A stretch of 64,000 nt of DNA from Rotaria sordida (lineage: Eukaryota; Rotifera; Eurotatoria; Philodinida; Philodinidae): the NCBI GenBank assembly GCA_905250125.1, contig CAJNOL010000168.1, positions 155,316-219,315 on the forward strand, read 5' to 3'. The notes under the pieces were generated by a model. The model ran no database searches. It was not told the origin of the DNA and worked only from the letters and a program-made list of their open reading frames with translations. Both the position numbers and the translations under genes were made by a program. Of the stretch, positions 50,030 to 63,237 are shown in pieces. How positions within the stretch are numbered: position 1 is the stretch's first letter; each line of letters begins with the position of its first letter.

Positions 50030-51025
50030 TTTAAAAGAAAAAACAACAAAACAAAAAATTTTAATATAGTCGATGTTGTACAGTTCTTTTGTTTTTGTGT
50101 GTATGTATTCTCTCTTTCTTTATTCCGGTGCACAATATTGCATTTTGCACGGAAAGAAAAAAAACAAACAACAACAATAATAAAAACAACAACAACAAAA
50201 ATTTCTTTCTTTTTGGTTTTTTTCCTCTACCGATTTTTATTTCATTGTTTTCTGTTGTATTGTGTTTATGTTCTTTTTTTCTTCTTTGTTTTTTGTTTTT
50301 TCATTTTGATGCTTGTTTTATGGCTGATATATTTCGACATTTGCTTAGATTTGAGAGATGATTTGTGTTGTAATTTTTGTTTTTCTTTTACAATCTCATC
50401 TTTGCCGACAACAAAAAAAAGAAACCTGTTCTGTCTTGTATTATGGTTAGTCTTTCGGCGAATATCATTGTTTTTCTTCTTTTTTGTTTTATGTATAAAA
50501 GAAAAAAAAATTAAGAAAACTTACGCGTACGCATCGGTTTCATGTTTTTTAACTGTAGTATCTATGAGACAAAAAAAAAAACACATTTCTCTATATTCTC
50601 TTTCTTTGTACGTTTTGATTTCTTTCTACTTTATTGTATATGTATGTTGTTTGGTTTTTTTTTTATGTTCGATATGAGAGAATAGTGTTTGACACAAAAT
50701 GAGAGACAAAAAAAAAAAACAAGAATCTAATTTGTGCCATCTAAGATAAGAAAAGAAACAACAATAAAATTATTTGAAGATCTATTATCAGAGAAAAATC
50801 TTTTCTATACATGACTGAAGCAAAAAAAAAAAAAAGAAAATTTTTATGGAAATTTCTTGTTTTGATTTATATCGTTTACTATTGAAAAGTTTGTTGAATA
50901 TGATAACGACATGTCCAAATGTGATGAAGTCACATTAGTTTATTTTGTCTTATTGATATCTCAAAGGCATGAAATAGGATAAAATTGAAATTTTCAGAAT
51001 ATATGTTCAATAAATTGCCAAAACC

Positions 51026-51600
51026 CTACTAGGAAAGTTCTTTAAATAATGAATCGCTTTTGAATCGAGACTATATGCATTACATGGAAATAAATAAGCT
51101 ATAAATACTCTGACGAGAGTTTTAAACGGATGTCCGTGGTCCTCCTCGTGAACACTAGAAAAGCTGATTTTCGAATTTTGACTTGAAACGTTTGCGTAGA
51201 GACAAGGCTTAACGAGAATAGTTTTTGCAAAAAGTTTCAGGTCTTGCAGATGCTCGTATCCTAAGATACAATTATAGTAATAGCATGTTTTTTACATCGT
51301 TCATATAAGCTGGCAGATTTTGATGTTCTTATTTCAGGATAAACAGAAATCAAAAGACCTGAAATTGCTCTCATTAAAGTCTGTCTTCATGCAAAGTTTC
51401 AAGTCAAAATTCGACAATTAGTTTTCCTGAGGGGATCATGGCATTCATTTAAAAAATACTATAGAAGTGCAGTATTTCGGCACTAATAAGCTAAGGACAC
51501 GATCTCTTTCCACGGTATTTATAGCTCGTTTGGATCTGCATAATGCACATAGTCTCGACTCAAAAGTGATTTATCAATTGGAGGACTTCTCTCGTTAGCT
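51026..51600. mobile_element. Foldback element, family 2, copy B
   Basis: Arms of about 250 bp meet near 51300. Left blocks TTTTGAATCGAGACTATATG, AGCTATAAATAC, TCGAATTTTGACTTGAAACG and AGTTTCAGGTCTT each have a partner in the reverse complement of the right arm (TTTTGAGTCGAGACTATGTG, AGCTATAAATACCG, TCGAATTTTGACTTGAAACT, AATTTCAGGTCTTTTG). Homologous to 10340-10895. This copy is the better preserved and defines the family's structure: a near-complete palindrome without coding capacity. Confidence 0.78.
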
Positions 51601-52821
51601 CAATCTAGCAGATAGTTGGTATCAGATCTTTTTACTCTTTCTGAATATGTGTTAAGAGTTTCCTTCTGATGAGAGAACTCTTCGAATTCGTTATATTTTG
51701 CCAATTGTTAAAATCTATTGTGCAGAAAAACGTCCTATAGAGATTTTTGACCAATGCCAATTTCCATATAAACCAGCTCTTTATTGAAAACGCACAGATT
51801 TTGCTTATTGTAATATTGTATTTTGTACAGAATTCAGTGTTCGACACTAATATTTGAGTTGAAGCTGCTCCAAAACACAAATTAAGCATTGCACCAAAAC
51901 CGCTATTTTGCTGTGTACAGACACAGTTTTGGACTTTTTCACAAAATTTATTGTTAGCTGTTCAATCTTACCACAGAAGGATAATCTAAACAAATATTCG
52001 CAAATAGCGAAATATTCTGATTCTAACTAACTTTTTCTGGTTCTAATCAGTGGGTTTGTTTTGGTAGTCAAAAAATAAGCGAATATTTTATGCCAACTCT
52101 TTCAAGCCGTAGGTTAGAACTATAAAAGAAAAGCTTTCTGTGGAAAAAAGCTTCTTAACAGAATCATGTTTTTATCAATGTTTATTTCTGTAAAAAGTTA
52201 GCCACACGTCCTCAAAATAAACAAACTGGTATCATTTGTGAGAAAGAAATAAAGAGAAAAAAAATATATTTTCTATCTTTCTTCTGATAACATAAAAATT
52301 CATTTATGAAAGTATGAGGTGCCTACTAGACAGTATCACTAAAATATATCATAAAGAACAATACGGGAGATAAACGATGTTTCTATTTTTTGAAAAAAAA
52401 AGGCTTAGCCATTGGATGCTGATTCTGTTACGCTCTTCGTAATAATACTAGAATGTGTATAATAAACTAATTAATTCTTTGGATAGAGCATAAAAAAGTA
52501 ACATTGGAGAATTTATTTTATAGACTCAGAAATATCATGCTTTTGACTAAAAGATGAACTGCAAGGTATTTTTGTGATGGATTCACGTTCATAAATGAAC
52601 TAGTTTTCAAATTAAAATAATATTCTTTAAGAAGCAATAAACACGACTGTCTTGACGTGGTTGAAATTGGAAGGAACGGAGTAAAGTTTATTTTTGCAAG
52701 ACTGGCGATTTTTTTAAGAGTAGTCAATGATTTTTGTAGGAAGTAACCTCCAAAATTCGAAAGAATGGAGGAAATTCTATTCTCCCTCAAATCCTCGCTC
52801 AAGACACTTCGAGCAACAAAA

Positions 52822-53213
52822 CTTACGAGAGAATCTCTCTCCATGTGTCAAATCGCTTTTTGACCAAGACAATTGTTCACTTAATGAGTAATAGTGAGCA
52901 ATAGAAAAGTCTAGAATGATTTTAAGCTATGGTCACGTGAAAATCGACCTTCGAACTCAAACTTTACATGAACAAAGTTCTTAATGAGATTGAGAAGTTT
53001 CTTCATGTAAAATATGAAGTCGAAACTCGAAAGTCGATTTTCCAGGTGTCCACAGTTTTTTGTTGAAAAATCTCGTAAAATTTCGATATCTCAAGAATGA
53101 AGGTCCAGAAAATCAAACCATTTTAAACTTTTCTATTACTGACTAGTACTCATCAAATGCACATCGTCTCGATCGCAAAACAATTTGACACCTCGGAAGA
53201 TTTCCTCGTTAGA
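52822..53213. mobile_element. Foldback element, family 1, copy B
   Basis: Compact version of the 7076-7646 element: arms 52822-52996 and 52997-53213 meet almost without spacer, at TTAATGAGATTGAGAAGTTTC. The outer ends CTTACGAGAGAATCTCTC and CTAACGAGGAAATCTTCC match in inverted orientation. The ends resemble those of family 2 (a CTCGTTAG-type terminus), hinting that families 1 and 2 share terminal sequences and perhaps a mobilising enzyme. Confidence 0.75.
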
Positions 53214-54627
53214 TCTCTTGTCATAGCTAAAGAGTCTATTCAAGTTAATTGCAGAACATGTAATCAATGTGAAAAAAAAATCATATTTATTTATACGAAA
53301 AAGTCAAAAAATAAAAACTTTAGGATCAAATTGATATTTTTTTTTTGTTACTGCTATTACCTACAAAATTAGATCGTTCAATGGACTCATCGACAATATT
53401 TTACTCGATTGAAATAAGTACATTACTGTTCATAAAATGAGTTCATTAGTCTTTAGGACATTTAACTATATAAAAGTTTAAACTTTTCTGATCAGCAGAG
53501 ATGATTAACTAAAACTATCCTAACAATTAATCTTGAAGATTTAAGATTGATGTAATCAAAACGATATTGACATACAACACTCTTTTTCTATTTATTGTAT
53601 TCGTGCTTGTCCATATATGGTGTACAATGATGAATATAAGACTTAAGTTGGCTTATATTTGTATAATCAAATACAACATATCACACATCAATATTGTTCT
53701 CTTTTCTATCCTCATTCTTTACAAGTTCAAATTGAGGTCATCAATATAATCTATAATGGAATGATCTTTATATATGTCTTTTTCTTTTTCATCTATTTAT
53801 TCATAATCTATCCTATGATGAAGAATGAAAGATTAAAAAAATTGTTAGTTACTACTACTAATATTTCAAATTATTATATGATTAAATAAAAATCTTTGAA
53901 CATATTTCATTTTTAGTTAATGAATTGACATAGTAACATCAAGATAAATATTGATGAATGTAAGATATTTATATTTACTAAAAAATAAGATAATAAAACA
54001 TAGAAAGATATTTGTTGAACGAATGTTATTATCAAACAAGCTTTATAGCCTCGAGTGATATATTAATGAATAATCCTTTATTTGGTTGCATTAGAGAAGA
54101 AAAAAAATGAGAGTGACTGACATGCATATATATTAGTCCATTCTCTGGAGAAATGAGAGACAACATACTATGGTTTCTATCCTTTTTTTTTTTTTTTTTA
54201 TCATTTATGAGAAATATTACTATTGACAGTGAGTATGTAATAGCAGTTTGGCTTGTCTTTTGTTGGAGAATAATCGTAAGAATTATTGAGAAGATCAAAG
54301 AATTCATTTATATAGCGGAAGAATGATTGTAGAAGTTATATTGAGTTTTGTTTGCATTAAACGTATTTTCTTTAATGATTCATTCATGCAAGTACATCGA
54401 AAATAGTTTGTTTTTTTTTTGTTCGTTTTATTAAATAAATCCGATGGGTGTATGTGTGTTTGTGTTACATGTCGACTGTCCTATCACCTTCTCTTTACAC
54501 TATGTAGTTTGATTTTTATTTCTATTTGATGTTGTTTCATTTCGAATGATAAAGAATATCAGACAAATGACAATGATCGTGTGAATATAAAGTTAGTAAT
54601 TTTTTTTGTTTTTATTTTAGATTCATT

Positions 54628-57486
54628 ATGAATCATTGTACACGTTTATTTCTACTTCTTATTCCATCATTAATTGCTCTTGGTTTACTTGGAGTTGCAT
54701 TTGGTACAAGTTGGTGGATGATTTCATTGGAACAAGTAATATTTCAAATGATAGATTTTTTTATTTTTGAATTTTAATTTCTTGTAAATATTTAAGAATA
54801 TTCCTCAAGAAAATTCATTAAATATTTCAAATGATGTTCGATTTTATTCAATATTAATTCCTATAATAATTTCACGTGGTATATTAAATGAATGTCTTAC
54901 ATATCGAAATATTAAAGTTCTTGTTTCAAATTCATTTGATTTTCGAAATGAAATTTTTTATCAAAATCAATTAAAATTATCGTATGAAAATTGTTCAAAT
55001 GATCAATTTAGTTGTCAAACAAATACAATTATTTCAAATCCATTAAAACATTGTATTGATCAAGAAAAACAATGTAATCGTATTATTGATTGTGAAAATA
55101 AAAATGATGAATTATTATGTGACATAAATTTTCCAATATTGAATTGTCCAACAGATTATATAGAATGTCTTGATAGAAAAACTTGTTATCGAAAAGATGA
55201 ACAAACATGTGGTATGTTAAATTAAAAAATATATATATAAAAATTTTATTTTTTTTGTTGTTTTAATTTATAGATGGTATATCAAATTGTATAGATAATT
55301 CAGATGAAGAAAATTGTAATGAAGAAAAATGTCATTTAAATAAACATGTATATTGTTCTTATGCACAAAAATGTGCTCGACGAGAAAATTCTTATAGGTA
55401 TTTATTTATATATATATTTGAATTAATAACAAATAAATTGAGTTAATTATTTTATTTAAGATGTGATGGTATTGTTGATTGTGAAGATAATTCAGATGAA
55501 GAAAATTGTCAACAATGTAATGAATATACAAATGCTTTCTTATGTGATTCAAAATGTAAGTAAAAATATGTTTTCCGAGACTTGTGTTTTAATATCAAAT
55601 TAAAATTGTACTAGAAATTATGTAAGGACAAAAAAAAAAGAATGGAAATGAAGTCAAGATATACGACAAGAAGATTATCTCTAGGGTATTATCTTATTTC
55701 TAATACAGTCTGATTATTTAATATACTGTCAAAAGGTAAATCTGAGAATTTGTATAAATCCCCCTGAGATACAATCCCAAGTGTTACAAAAAGATAGCAG
55801 ATGATAAAATGAATTGAATACATAATTAATCAAAAAGAGAATATGATAATTAATGCGAGAAAAGTAAACAGAAAATAGATGAATATATAAACAATTAAAT
55901 AACTAAATATATTAGTCATAAAGAAATATACGAATGATGAATGGAGTATGGTAACTAATGAGAATAGTAATAATCAAACAAAAAATAAACATAACAAAGA
56001 GTATAAAAAATAAATACAAACATGAGTAAATGTATATACATTATAATATAATTTTGCTTTACGAAAACTTTTCTGTTTGGAAATAAAAAAAGTACTCACT
56101 GCTGAAAAAAATCATTTTTAGATAGATTACAATAATCTTTAATGGTGTATATATATATATAAACATTCTACTCTGGCATGTATCATTTGTATAAATAAGA
56201 ATGTTTTTCTCAATCAGAAATCAATTATATATGATGAATGTTTTTTATTATCTAATAGTAATGAGCTGTGAGTTTAATTCAAAAAATTGATTTTCCTACT
56301 AATACAATCAAAGTTTTACGATATTTTCTGCATTACACCAGAGATATTGATGACACCGTGGAAGATGTTTTAAAACTACTATCGTGGCATTAGCAGCTGC
56401 TTTTTTTTTTTGATAGAGATTATAAAAATTGCATAGATTTACACCTGATTTGAATGTCTACAAGTTCAACAGACAGAATCATTGTGAATTTGATGGATTC
56501 AATCTAGTTATACTAATTCAGCACCGTGACGAAAGTGATTTTTGAAGAAATTCTTGAAAAACATTGCGACAGCGACAGATTTTCAAGTACGATAAATGTT
56601 TATGCTATATATTGAGTCATAATAGAAAATCTATGATAAAACTTTTCAAGATACTCATCCAATAAGGTATAAAGATGGACTATTTAGATAGAACATATTC
56701 GATTTAACAAAGTAAAAGAGATTTGATGTAAATTTTATTTGAGTTAATCAAAAGAAAATCTAACATTCTTTCTCTGCTTTATATATATAATTATTGATAT
56801 TGATATTATCTATAGGTTTTCTACCAAAACATCGTTGTGATAATATTGTTGATTGTTCTGATTTTCGTGATGAATTAAATTGTATTGATAATAATAATAC
56901 ATCAAATAAACAACGAAATTTTTATCATAATAATCGTTTATGTGAAGAAAAATATTTTAATCCATTTAATATTTATCCACCAAAAATTGATTCATCATTA
57001 TTAGAATTATATCCATATCCAAATCAACGTATTATATATCTTAATTTAATTTATTATTTACAATTATGTGTTTTCTATGGTATTACAAGTGGATTAATAT
57101 TTATTTTTCTTTCTATAATATCATTATTTTTTATTGCTTGTTGTCATCATAAATATCGATCTGTACCATTTTATTTCTATAATTTATGGATATTATTATC
57201 ATGTTTATCTATTTGTATTGGTTTATTATCATTTGTTTTTATATGGATATGGAAAAAAGAAATATTATTAGATTATGAAAAAAATTCTCCATTAAATATA
57301 ATGATATATGAAAGAAATCCAACATTACAAAATTTAGAATTTTTTGGTTTAAGTTTTTGGTTAGGATGTGGTGCAGCATTAACAACATTTATTTGTTTAT
57401 TATTATCATGTTGTATTTGTTGTACAATTGGTTCATCACGTTCAGATAATAAAGAATATGAAATAATGCATATGCAAAATTATTAG
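54628..57486 (+). CDS. Four-pass membrane protein with four LDL-receptor class A repeats (5 exons)
   Basis: Exons 54628-54735, 54797-55211, 55274-55397, 55461-55555 and 56816-57486 give 470 residues. The N-terminus is a hydrophobic helix (about residues 6-30, then GTSWWMIS). A large loop with four LDLa modules follows, at about 102-144, 153-189, 194-232 and 235-270; each has six cysteines or nearly so, and an acidic calcium-cage ending such as DCEDNSDEENC. Three more hydrophobic segments come near the C-terminus (about 325-355, 368-393 and 425-452), the last very Cys-rich, then a short tail ending HMQNY. The layout (one helix, large extracellular loop, three helices) is that of claudin/PMP22-type four-pass proteins with LDLa repeats inserted in the first loop. 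I do not recognise a named orthologue. LDLa modules bind ligands in a calcium-dependent way, so a receptor or adhesion role is likely but inferred. The last intron is 1260 bp. Confidence 0.82.
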
Positions 57487-59533
57487 AAACAAAAAATCAG
57501 ACTATTTTGTTTTCGGATCTCTTTTTTTTTATTGTATAAAATATTAGTTTGTTGATAGTGTATGAAACTTAATTAGATCATTTTGTTTTTTTTTTTCTTA
57601 TCTATATAACTCTAGTCAAAATATATATATATACACATATGTCTTATGAAGTTCTATATTGATGATTAGCAACCGATATTAAACAAAAAAAAAAAACTTC
57701 TTGTTATCATATTGAAATTAAATAAAGATTAAAATGTAGAAAATTAGATAACGTTTTATGGAGAAATTTTATGAAGTTTCAGTTTTAACGAGAAAATATG
57801 AAAGTTTGTGAGATATGAATGATATGAAAAGAACAATTCAATGATAACAACATTATAACAACTATGTTGTTTATTCATGCTAAAACATCTGTTAGCATTA
57901 AAAGAATTTTCTATGTTGAAATAGTGAGAAATCAATATGTTAATCCTGACTACCGTCTCTCACTGAACATGATATTTAAGATGGCTAGTAAAACTACACA
58001 ACATTAATTTAATATGATTATATGCCTATAAAGCAGAGCTCAAATGCTACATATATATTTGTTTAATACGAGTCTTAATACGTTCATCACTCAGATGAAG
58101 TTCGATGAGCTGTTGAATCAATATTCAAAAAAATGTACTTCAGAAAACATTGTAGGCATATTATTATTTCTCTCAGTCAGAATACAGGGTACAAAAAAGG
58201 CTTATCCTATACATTTCTAATTTGAATTTACAAAGAGAAATAGTTATTTTAATGAATTATATGCATAGTATACTTAATTGTTATTCTCTATGTTTAGTAT
58301 TCAATAAAGTGAAAATTTATAATACATCAAAAATAAAAGAAACATTTCGTGATGTAAGACTTTTGGGATTAGAAGAGACAATAGTTATGTCTATTCAAAC
58401 AACAAAACACATCAGTTCATTATATAATTCATTATTTCATGAATGAAAAGATATAGAACAACAGCATTCATTACTCATTGAATAAAGTTTAGTTACGACG
58501 ATGAACAATGAACAAAATAATACAAAAAGAAGAAATAATTAAACACTACTATGATCATTGTGGTATTATACGTGATTAAAATATTTACAAATATTGTCTA
58601 TTTCCATTAAATCATCATCCATCATCATAAACTCATAACAGCAATATTATACTGTCTTTTTTTTTGTTAGTACTGAAGTTTCTATTTATATATCCAAGCA
58701 TTGCTTTTATTAAACAAATATATATGTAGCACTTAAGTTCTGCTTTACAAATATATATTAACATTAAATTAACGTTGTTTAATTTTACCGCACGATTTAA
58801 TAATAAAAACAGTGAAACTGCATACATAAAACTTTCAAGAATTTTATCCTTCACGTTATATTACTGTTTGCTCATGTTCATCAAATTGACCTTTGTTAAT
58901 TTTAATTTCATTATATTTCTAATTAAACTATCTTCGATTTAATTTGTATCGTTTCAAAATTTTAATTAATATTTTTCTCGTGATATGTTATTTCTCGACG
59001 ACGTTCTCTTCAAATGTTCTTCCATTTTCATACAACTGAATGACAGATTGTATCTTTTTACATTCTCTTGCTTTACAGAAATACTTTCTTTGCATAATTT
59101 TTTTACTCAACATACTTCTATCGTTGACGTATAGAAATCACCGTATATGCAAACAGAATTTTTATGAGATAACAAAATTTAGAAAACCAACATCAAGATA
59201 AATCGAGACAGACCGAGTCTGTGTTACTCAGTGTAAGTTCGGGCATGATACAAGCCTACTGATGAAAATAAACTATGAATATTTTAATTAGAAATATCAA
59301 AAAGAATTTTTCATTTGATTATTCAATGAATTAAAATTACCCATTTATTAATCAGTCTCTTATATGAATAAAAAAATAAATATACATAGTAGTTAATCTT
59401 TATTCTGTTTACTTTTAATAAATTAAAAAGAAAAGAAAATATATTCTTAAATTATTAGTTCTATACAGAGTTTTTGTAATATTCAGTTGAAAATGGAAGA
59501 TAAATGCATAGAATTTAAAGAAACATATGAAAA
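57487..59533. other. Intergenic region between convergent genes
   Basis: About 2 kb of AT-rich sequence between the LDLa protein gene and the convergently transcribed NIM1-type kinase. No foldback arms, RNA genes or supported coding frames were seen. An open frame at about 58222-58446 has no family features and I do not call it. Confidence 0.5.
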
Positions 59534-62238
59534 TTATAATATAATGCATACTTTGGCATTGTGTGTTTGAGATTGATTTAAATTTTGTTTACTCTTTCGT
59601 TCACCGGTTCTTCTATACGAAGTTATCATATGATTTTGTAATGAAGGAAAATCTTCATTGAATTTTTCTGCATACATATCATCACGTTCAAGAACATTTG
59701 ATTGTTTTTGTAAACGATGTAATAGAATTCTATATGTTCCATTAATCATATCAAAATTAGAAAAATTTTTATCATCAGAATTTTTATTCATTACTTGTAA
59801 ATATTCAGATGTAATTCCTAATTTTTGTAATCTTAAATATGTTTCATATTCAATAGAAGATTTTGTTGGTATTGATGTAGATATTTTAGTTACATTTGAA
59901 GATGTGTAATAATTATTTATATTCATTGAAAATGGATTAAATTCTTTAGGAAAATTTTGATGAGTAAGCCATGAACATGAACGAATTTGTTTAATTGACC
60001 AACGTTCAGTTATTTCATGATTAAGAAGTCCATCTGAATAATAAAAAAAAAAAAACTAGTAGGATTTTTATAATCTTTGCTATACTCACTTATAAGTTCT
60101 TGACATTGATATGAAACAGATCCTGGTATAGAATAATGTCCATCAATAATAGATTTTTTTAATTTTCCCATATTTTCAGCTCGAAATGGCATTAAACCAG
60201 TAACCATAAAAAAAAGTGTTATACCCATAGCCCATATATCAACATAAATTCCAATATAATTTTCATCTCGATATAATTCTGGAGCTGCATATGGTGGACT
60301 ACCACAAAATGTTGTTAATGGTTGATTTTTTTCTGAATATGTACTAAAACCAAAATCACCGATTTTTATAAGATGTTCTTTAACAAAAAAGACATTTTCA
60401 CTTTTTATATCACGATGAATAATATTTTTACTATGCTAAACACAAAAATAAAATATTATGTTTTAGTTTATAAAAAAAAAAATTTCAAATCAAATTCTTC
60501 TTTTTTTTTTAATACCATATGATCAACAGCAGCAGTTATCTGAGCAAATATATGTTTAGCTTCATCTTCAGGAATTTTTCCTTCCGAGGTTATGTGTGTA
60601 TAAAGATCACCACCGGGTGCATATTCAGTAACAATATGAATTGCATTTGGTGTTTCAATAACTTCATATAAACGTATTATATTTGGATGATATAAATTTT
60701 CCATTGAAGTTATTTCACGTAAAAGTAAACGTTGAGTTTTATTGTCTAATTTGGTTTTATCAAGAATTTTAATAGCTACTTCTTCTATAAGACAAAAAAA
60801 AAATAAACAAAACATTTTCTTTTATTCTAGTAATACGTTAAATTTTTATGTTAAGTAAAACAATGAAATGAGTTCTTGAAATATAAACTTTTTAATCGGA
60901 TTTCATTTTATTGGTTAAAAAAGAATTTTCATTTAAATGTTCTCGATTGGTGTAGTTCTGAAAGAGTCATATCAAATGTACTGAAACTATCCCTGAGACA
61001 TTAGAAAGTAACTTATCGATCTTTAGTGTGAGTGTGTCTGAAGAATAATTGTCGTTGAAACTTTATGAGTCAATGGTACGTTTTTGAAAAACTGATAAGC
61101 TTAATACAATATTTTAGCGAAAATTTTGATATTTGGAAATTGTTCCACTGATTTATTCACCAAGCAGCAACAGGTCTATTTATTGGTATGAGTAAGAGCG
61201 TACAAGGAAAGTTTGTATGTAAGAAGATAATTACAAGTTTTTGACTCTAGAAAAGGATATAGGTAGGTTTGCGGAGAAAGACTTCCTTTATATGTACTAT
61301 GAAGTTCTATTGTCTATTGTCAGGATCTTAATAGATGGCATCACCTTCATTGGCTTCTATTGTAGCTGTGGGAAAGGTGATGCTCTCTTTTGAGATCTCA
61401 ACGGTGCGCAATAGAACTTAACAATACGTACACGATTAGATAGAAGAAATATCCCTGTAGAAACCTACATATATCTCGTTTTGTGATCGAAAATCATCGT
61501 TAAATTTGTAGTAAACTTTTTCACTTTGAAATAAAACAACTATGGAATTTTATATTATCTAGAAGAGCAGAAGAAAAAAAGAATTTTATTGAATCATGTA
61601 AGACCTAGTTTTTTTTTTAATGTAAAGACTAATCTTCCGTGACTAAGTCCTATTATTATATTCAAATGCTTTCTCAATTACAACGACAATGTTAGAATCT
61701 TTTTAACACAAAAAGTTCTAGTTCCATTAGATGTACCATACCTGAGAAAACGAGGACAGAATGAAAAAAAAATGCTATTATCGTATAGAAAACATTTTAT
61801 CTATTCGATATTATTAATTTAACAGTTGTATTTGAAATCCAAAAACAAGTACAATGGATATAGAAGACTTGATTAATTTCAAGAACGAAATCTGAAAAAA
61901 GAAAGACAATTTTCACCTTTAGCAAGTAGATGCACACCAAGTTTAACTCGTGAAAAATTACCCAAACCAATATCTTTGTAAAGACGATAAAATCCAATAA
62001 GTCGACCAGCTTTTTCTTCTGCTTTAAAATGTGTATCATATTGTAAATCATATAAAAGTTTTTCATATGGAGTTAAATTTTTTTTTTCATTTTTACCAAA
62101 TGATACATTAACATTAGCTGCTGATGGATCACTATTTGATGATGGAAATTCACCATTTCTATTGTTACCATATGGAGAATATGTATTAATTTGTGTAGAT
62201 CCAGTTATTGAACGCATATGATGGCGAGTTTTAGCCAT
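59534..62238 (-). CDS. NIM1K: NIM1-type AMPK-related serine/threonine kinase (4 exons)
   Basis: Minus-strand exons 62238-61917, 60784-60516, 60435-60090 and 60033-59534 encode 478 residues (human NIM1K is 436). The family-specific N-terminal motif LTPYEKLLYDL precedes the kinase domain. Kinase landmarks: Gly-rich loop from Gly91, catalytic Lys113 in VAIK, Glu131, HRD with Asp206, DFG at 224-226, and the activation segment LTTFCGSPPYAAPE, with Thr239 as the expected LKB1-type phosphorylation site. The C-terminal region with LGIT, GTYRILLHRLQ and the final CIIL matches the NIM1 tail, so the last exon ends at its own stop. The kinase should be active: no catalytic residue is missing. NIM1 belongs to the AMPK-related group, whose substrates are poorly known. 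Intron 1 (60785-61916) is 1132 bp with an inverted repeat. The start is the first ATG; a further non-coding exon upstream is likely (T-rich tract with CAAG near 62290). Confidence 0.93.
61250..61530. mobile_element. Short foldback element in NIM1K intron 1
   Basis: About 61250-61370 (GGTAGGTTTGCGGAGAAAGA, AAGTTCTATTGTC, GGCATCACCTT) is imperfectly complementary to about 61370-61520 (reverse complement: TGTAGGTTTCTACAGGGATA, AAGTTCTATTGCG, GAGCATCACCTTTCCCACAG). There is almost no spacer. Non-coding. Confidence 0.55.
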
Positions 62239-63237
62239 TGAAGTTTGTTGTACACTTTTTCTTTTTATCAGATTTTCTACTTTGACATCTTGTAAAGAAA
62301 AGAAAATAATTTTGTTTTTTTCAAATATTTATTCTAGCACTAACTGGTCTTTATCATAAAAATAGCAATAAATTAATCACTACCACTGTATGTTATTTTT
62401 TTGTTGACTAGAAAAAGAATCGATTTTTTTTTGTTTGAATTTTATTCAATAATAATGGAAATATCTATTGCGTATTAGAACAATTATATTAACATTTTGT
62501 ATCTTAGATCAAAAATTATGTATAAACAACGGAAATTAAAAAAAATACATATATATACAACTCTAGGCTTCTGATTCTCTGTATGAAAAAAAGGAAGAAA
62601 ACAATCGTCCATGTGTAAGACATAGGATGTATAGAAAAAAAAAAATTTTTTTTTTATTAATAAGTGTACTTGAAAAGAATGAGTGATTTACAAAACGTCA
62701 GACGTATACTTGCAGATTATCGAATGTGAAATGGTGAAAAAAACAAAAGAAAAAACCTTCTTTTTTTCCAATTACGTTTATGAGAACAATTATTTATAAT
62801 AAGCAATATATTCTACTCAATATAAATTAACAAATGTTCATATTGACATTCATTTTTGCGTAGCTATTCCTTACATAACCATTTGTCAAGGTTTCTTCTA
62901 TTGTTACTAAGCAACTATTTTAATATAATGCATTTATGCATTATATATTCCATTTTAAAAATAATTAAATAATTAACTAATAAACTAATTTTTCTTAATT
63001 TCATATATTTATATTCTAATGAATAAAATAAAATAAAATTCAAAATATTAAATTGTAAGAATCAACTACAAATGAGAATGAGTCACCAAAATGATTGACC
63101 ATTTATTTCTCTTTACTATTGGTAATAAACATATTTATATTTGTATGATAATTTTAATATACTTTTTTTTACAGATTAATAAATCTTTTTTTAATATTCA
63201 TTTATTATAAATATCAACACACACACACACACACACA
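62239..63237. promoter_or_regulatory. Divergent intergenic region of NIM1K and RPL26
   Basis: About 1 kb between two oppositely oriented start codons; it must contain both promoters. A T-rich tract ending ACAG at about 63172-63175 could be the acceptor of an RPL26 5'UTR intron. A (CA)n run at about 63217-63235 abuts the RPL26 start codon. No other regulatory motif could be assigned. Confidence 0.45.
63217..63236. repeat. CA-dinucleotide microsatellite abutting the RPL26 start codon
   Basis: About nine CA units run directly into ATG, so the run lies in the 5'UTR. Its length is likely polymorphic. An unstructured A/C leader might favour initiation, but that is speculation. Confidence 0.85.

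Larger units (their letters stand above)
50030..54627. other. Intergenic region: T-rich low-complexity tract, then foldback elements
   Basis: 50030-50870 is a strongly T/pyrimidine-rich, low-complexity stretch just after DDX6 copy B, partly its 3'UTR; open frames through it are compositional artefacts. Two dispersed foldback elements follow (51026-51600 and 52822-53213). Nothing recognisable lies at 53214-54600. A T-rich tract ending in AG at 54620 immediately before the next start codon indicates a 5'UTR intron for the downstream gene. Confidence 0.55.

Noticed and set aside
50089-50677. Two long overlapping plus-strand open frames (90 and 192 codons)
   Set aside because: They run through a pyrimidine-rich low-complexity tract; the predicted Phe/Leu/Cys proteins are compositional artefacts of T-runs.
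53567-53889. Hydrophobic overlapping open frames
   Set aside because: A/T-rich sequence gives Ile/Phe/Tyr runs by chance; no splice structure or family signature.
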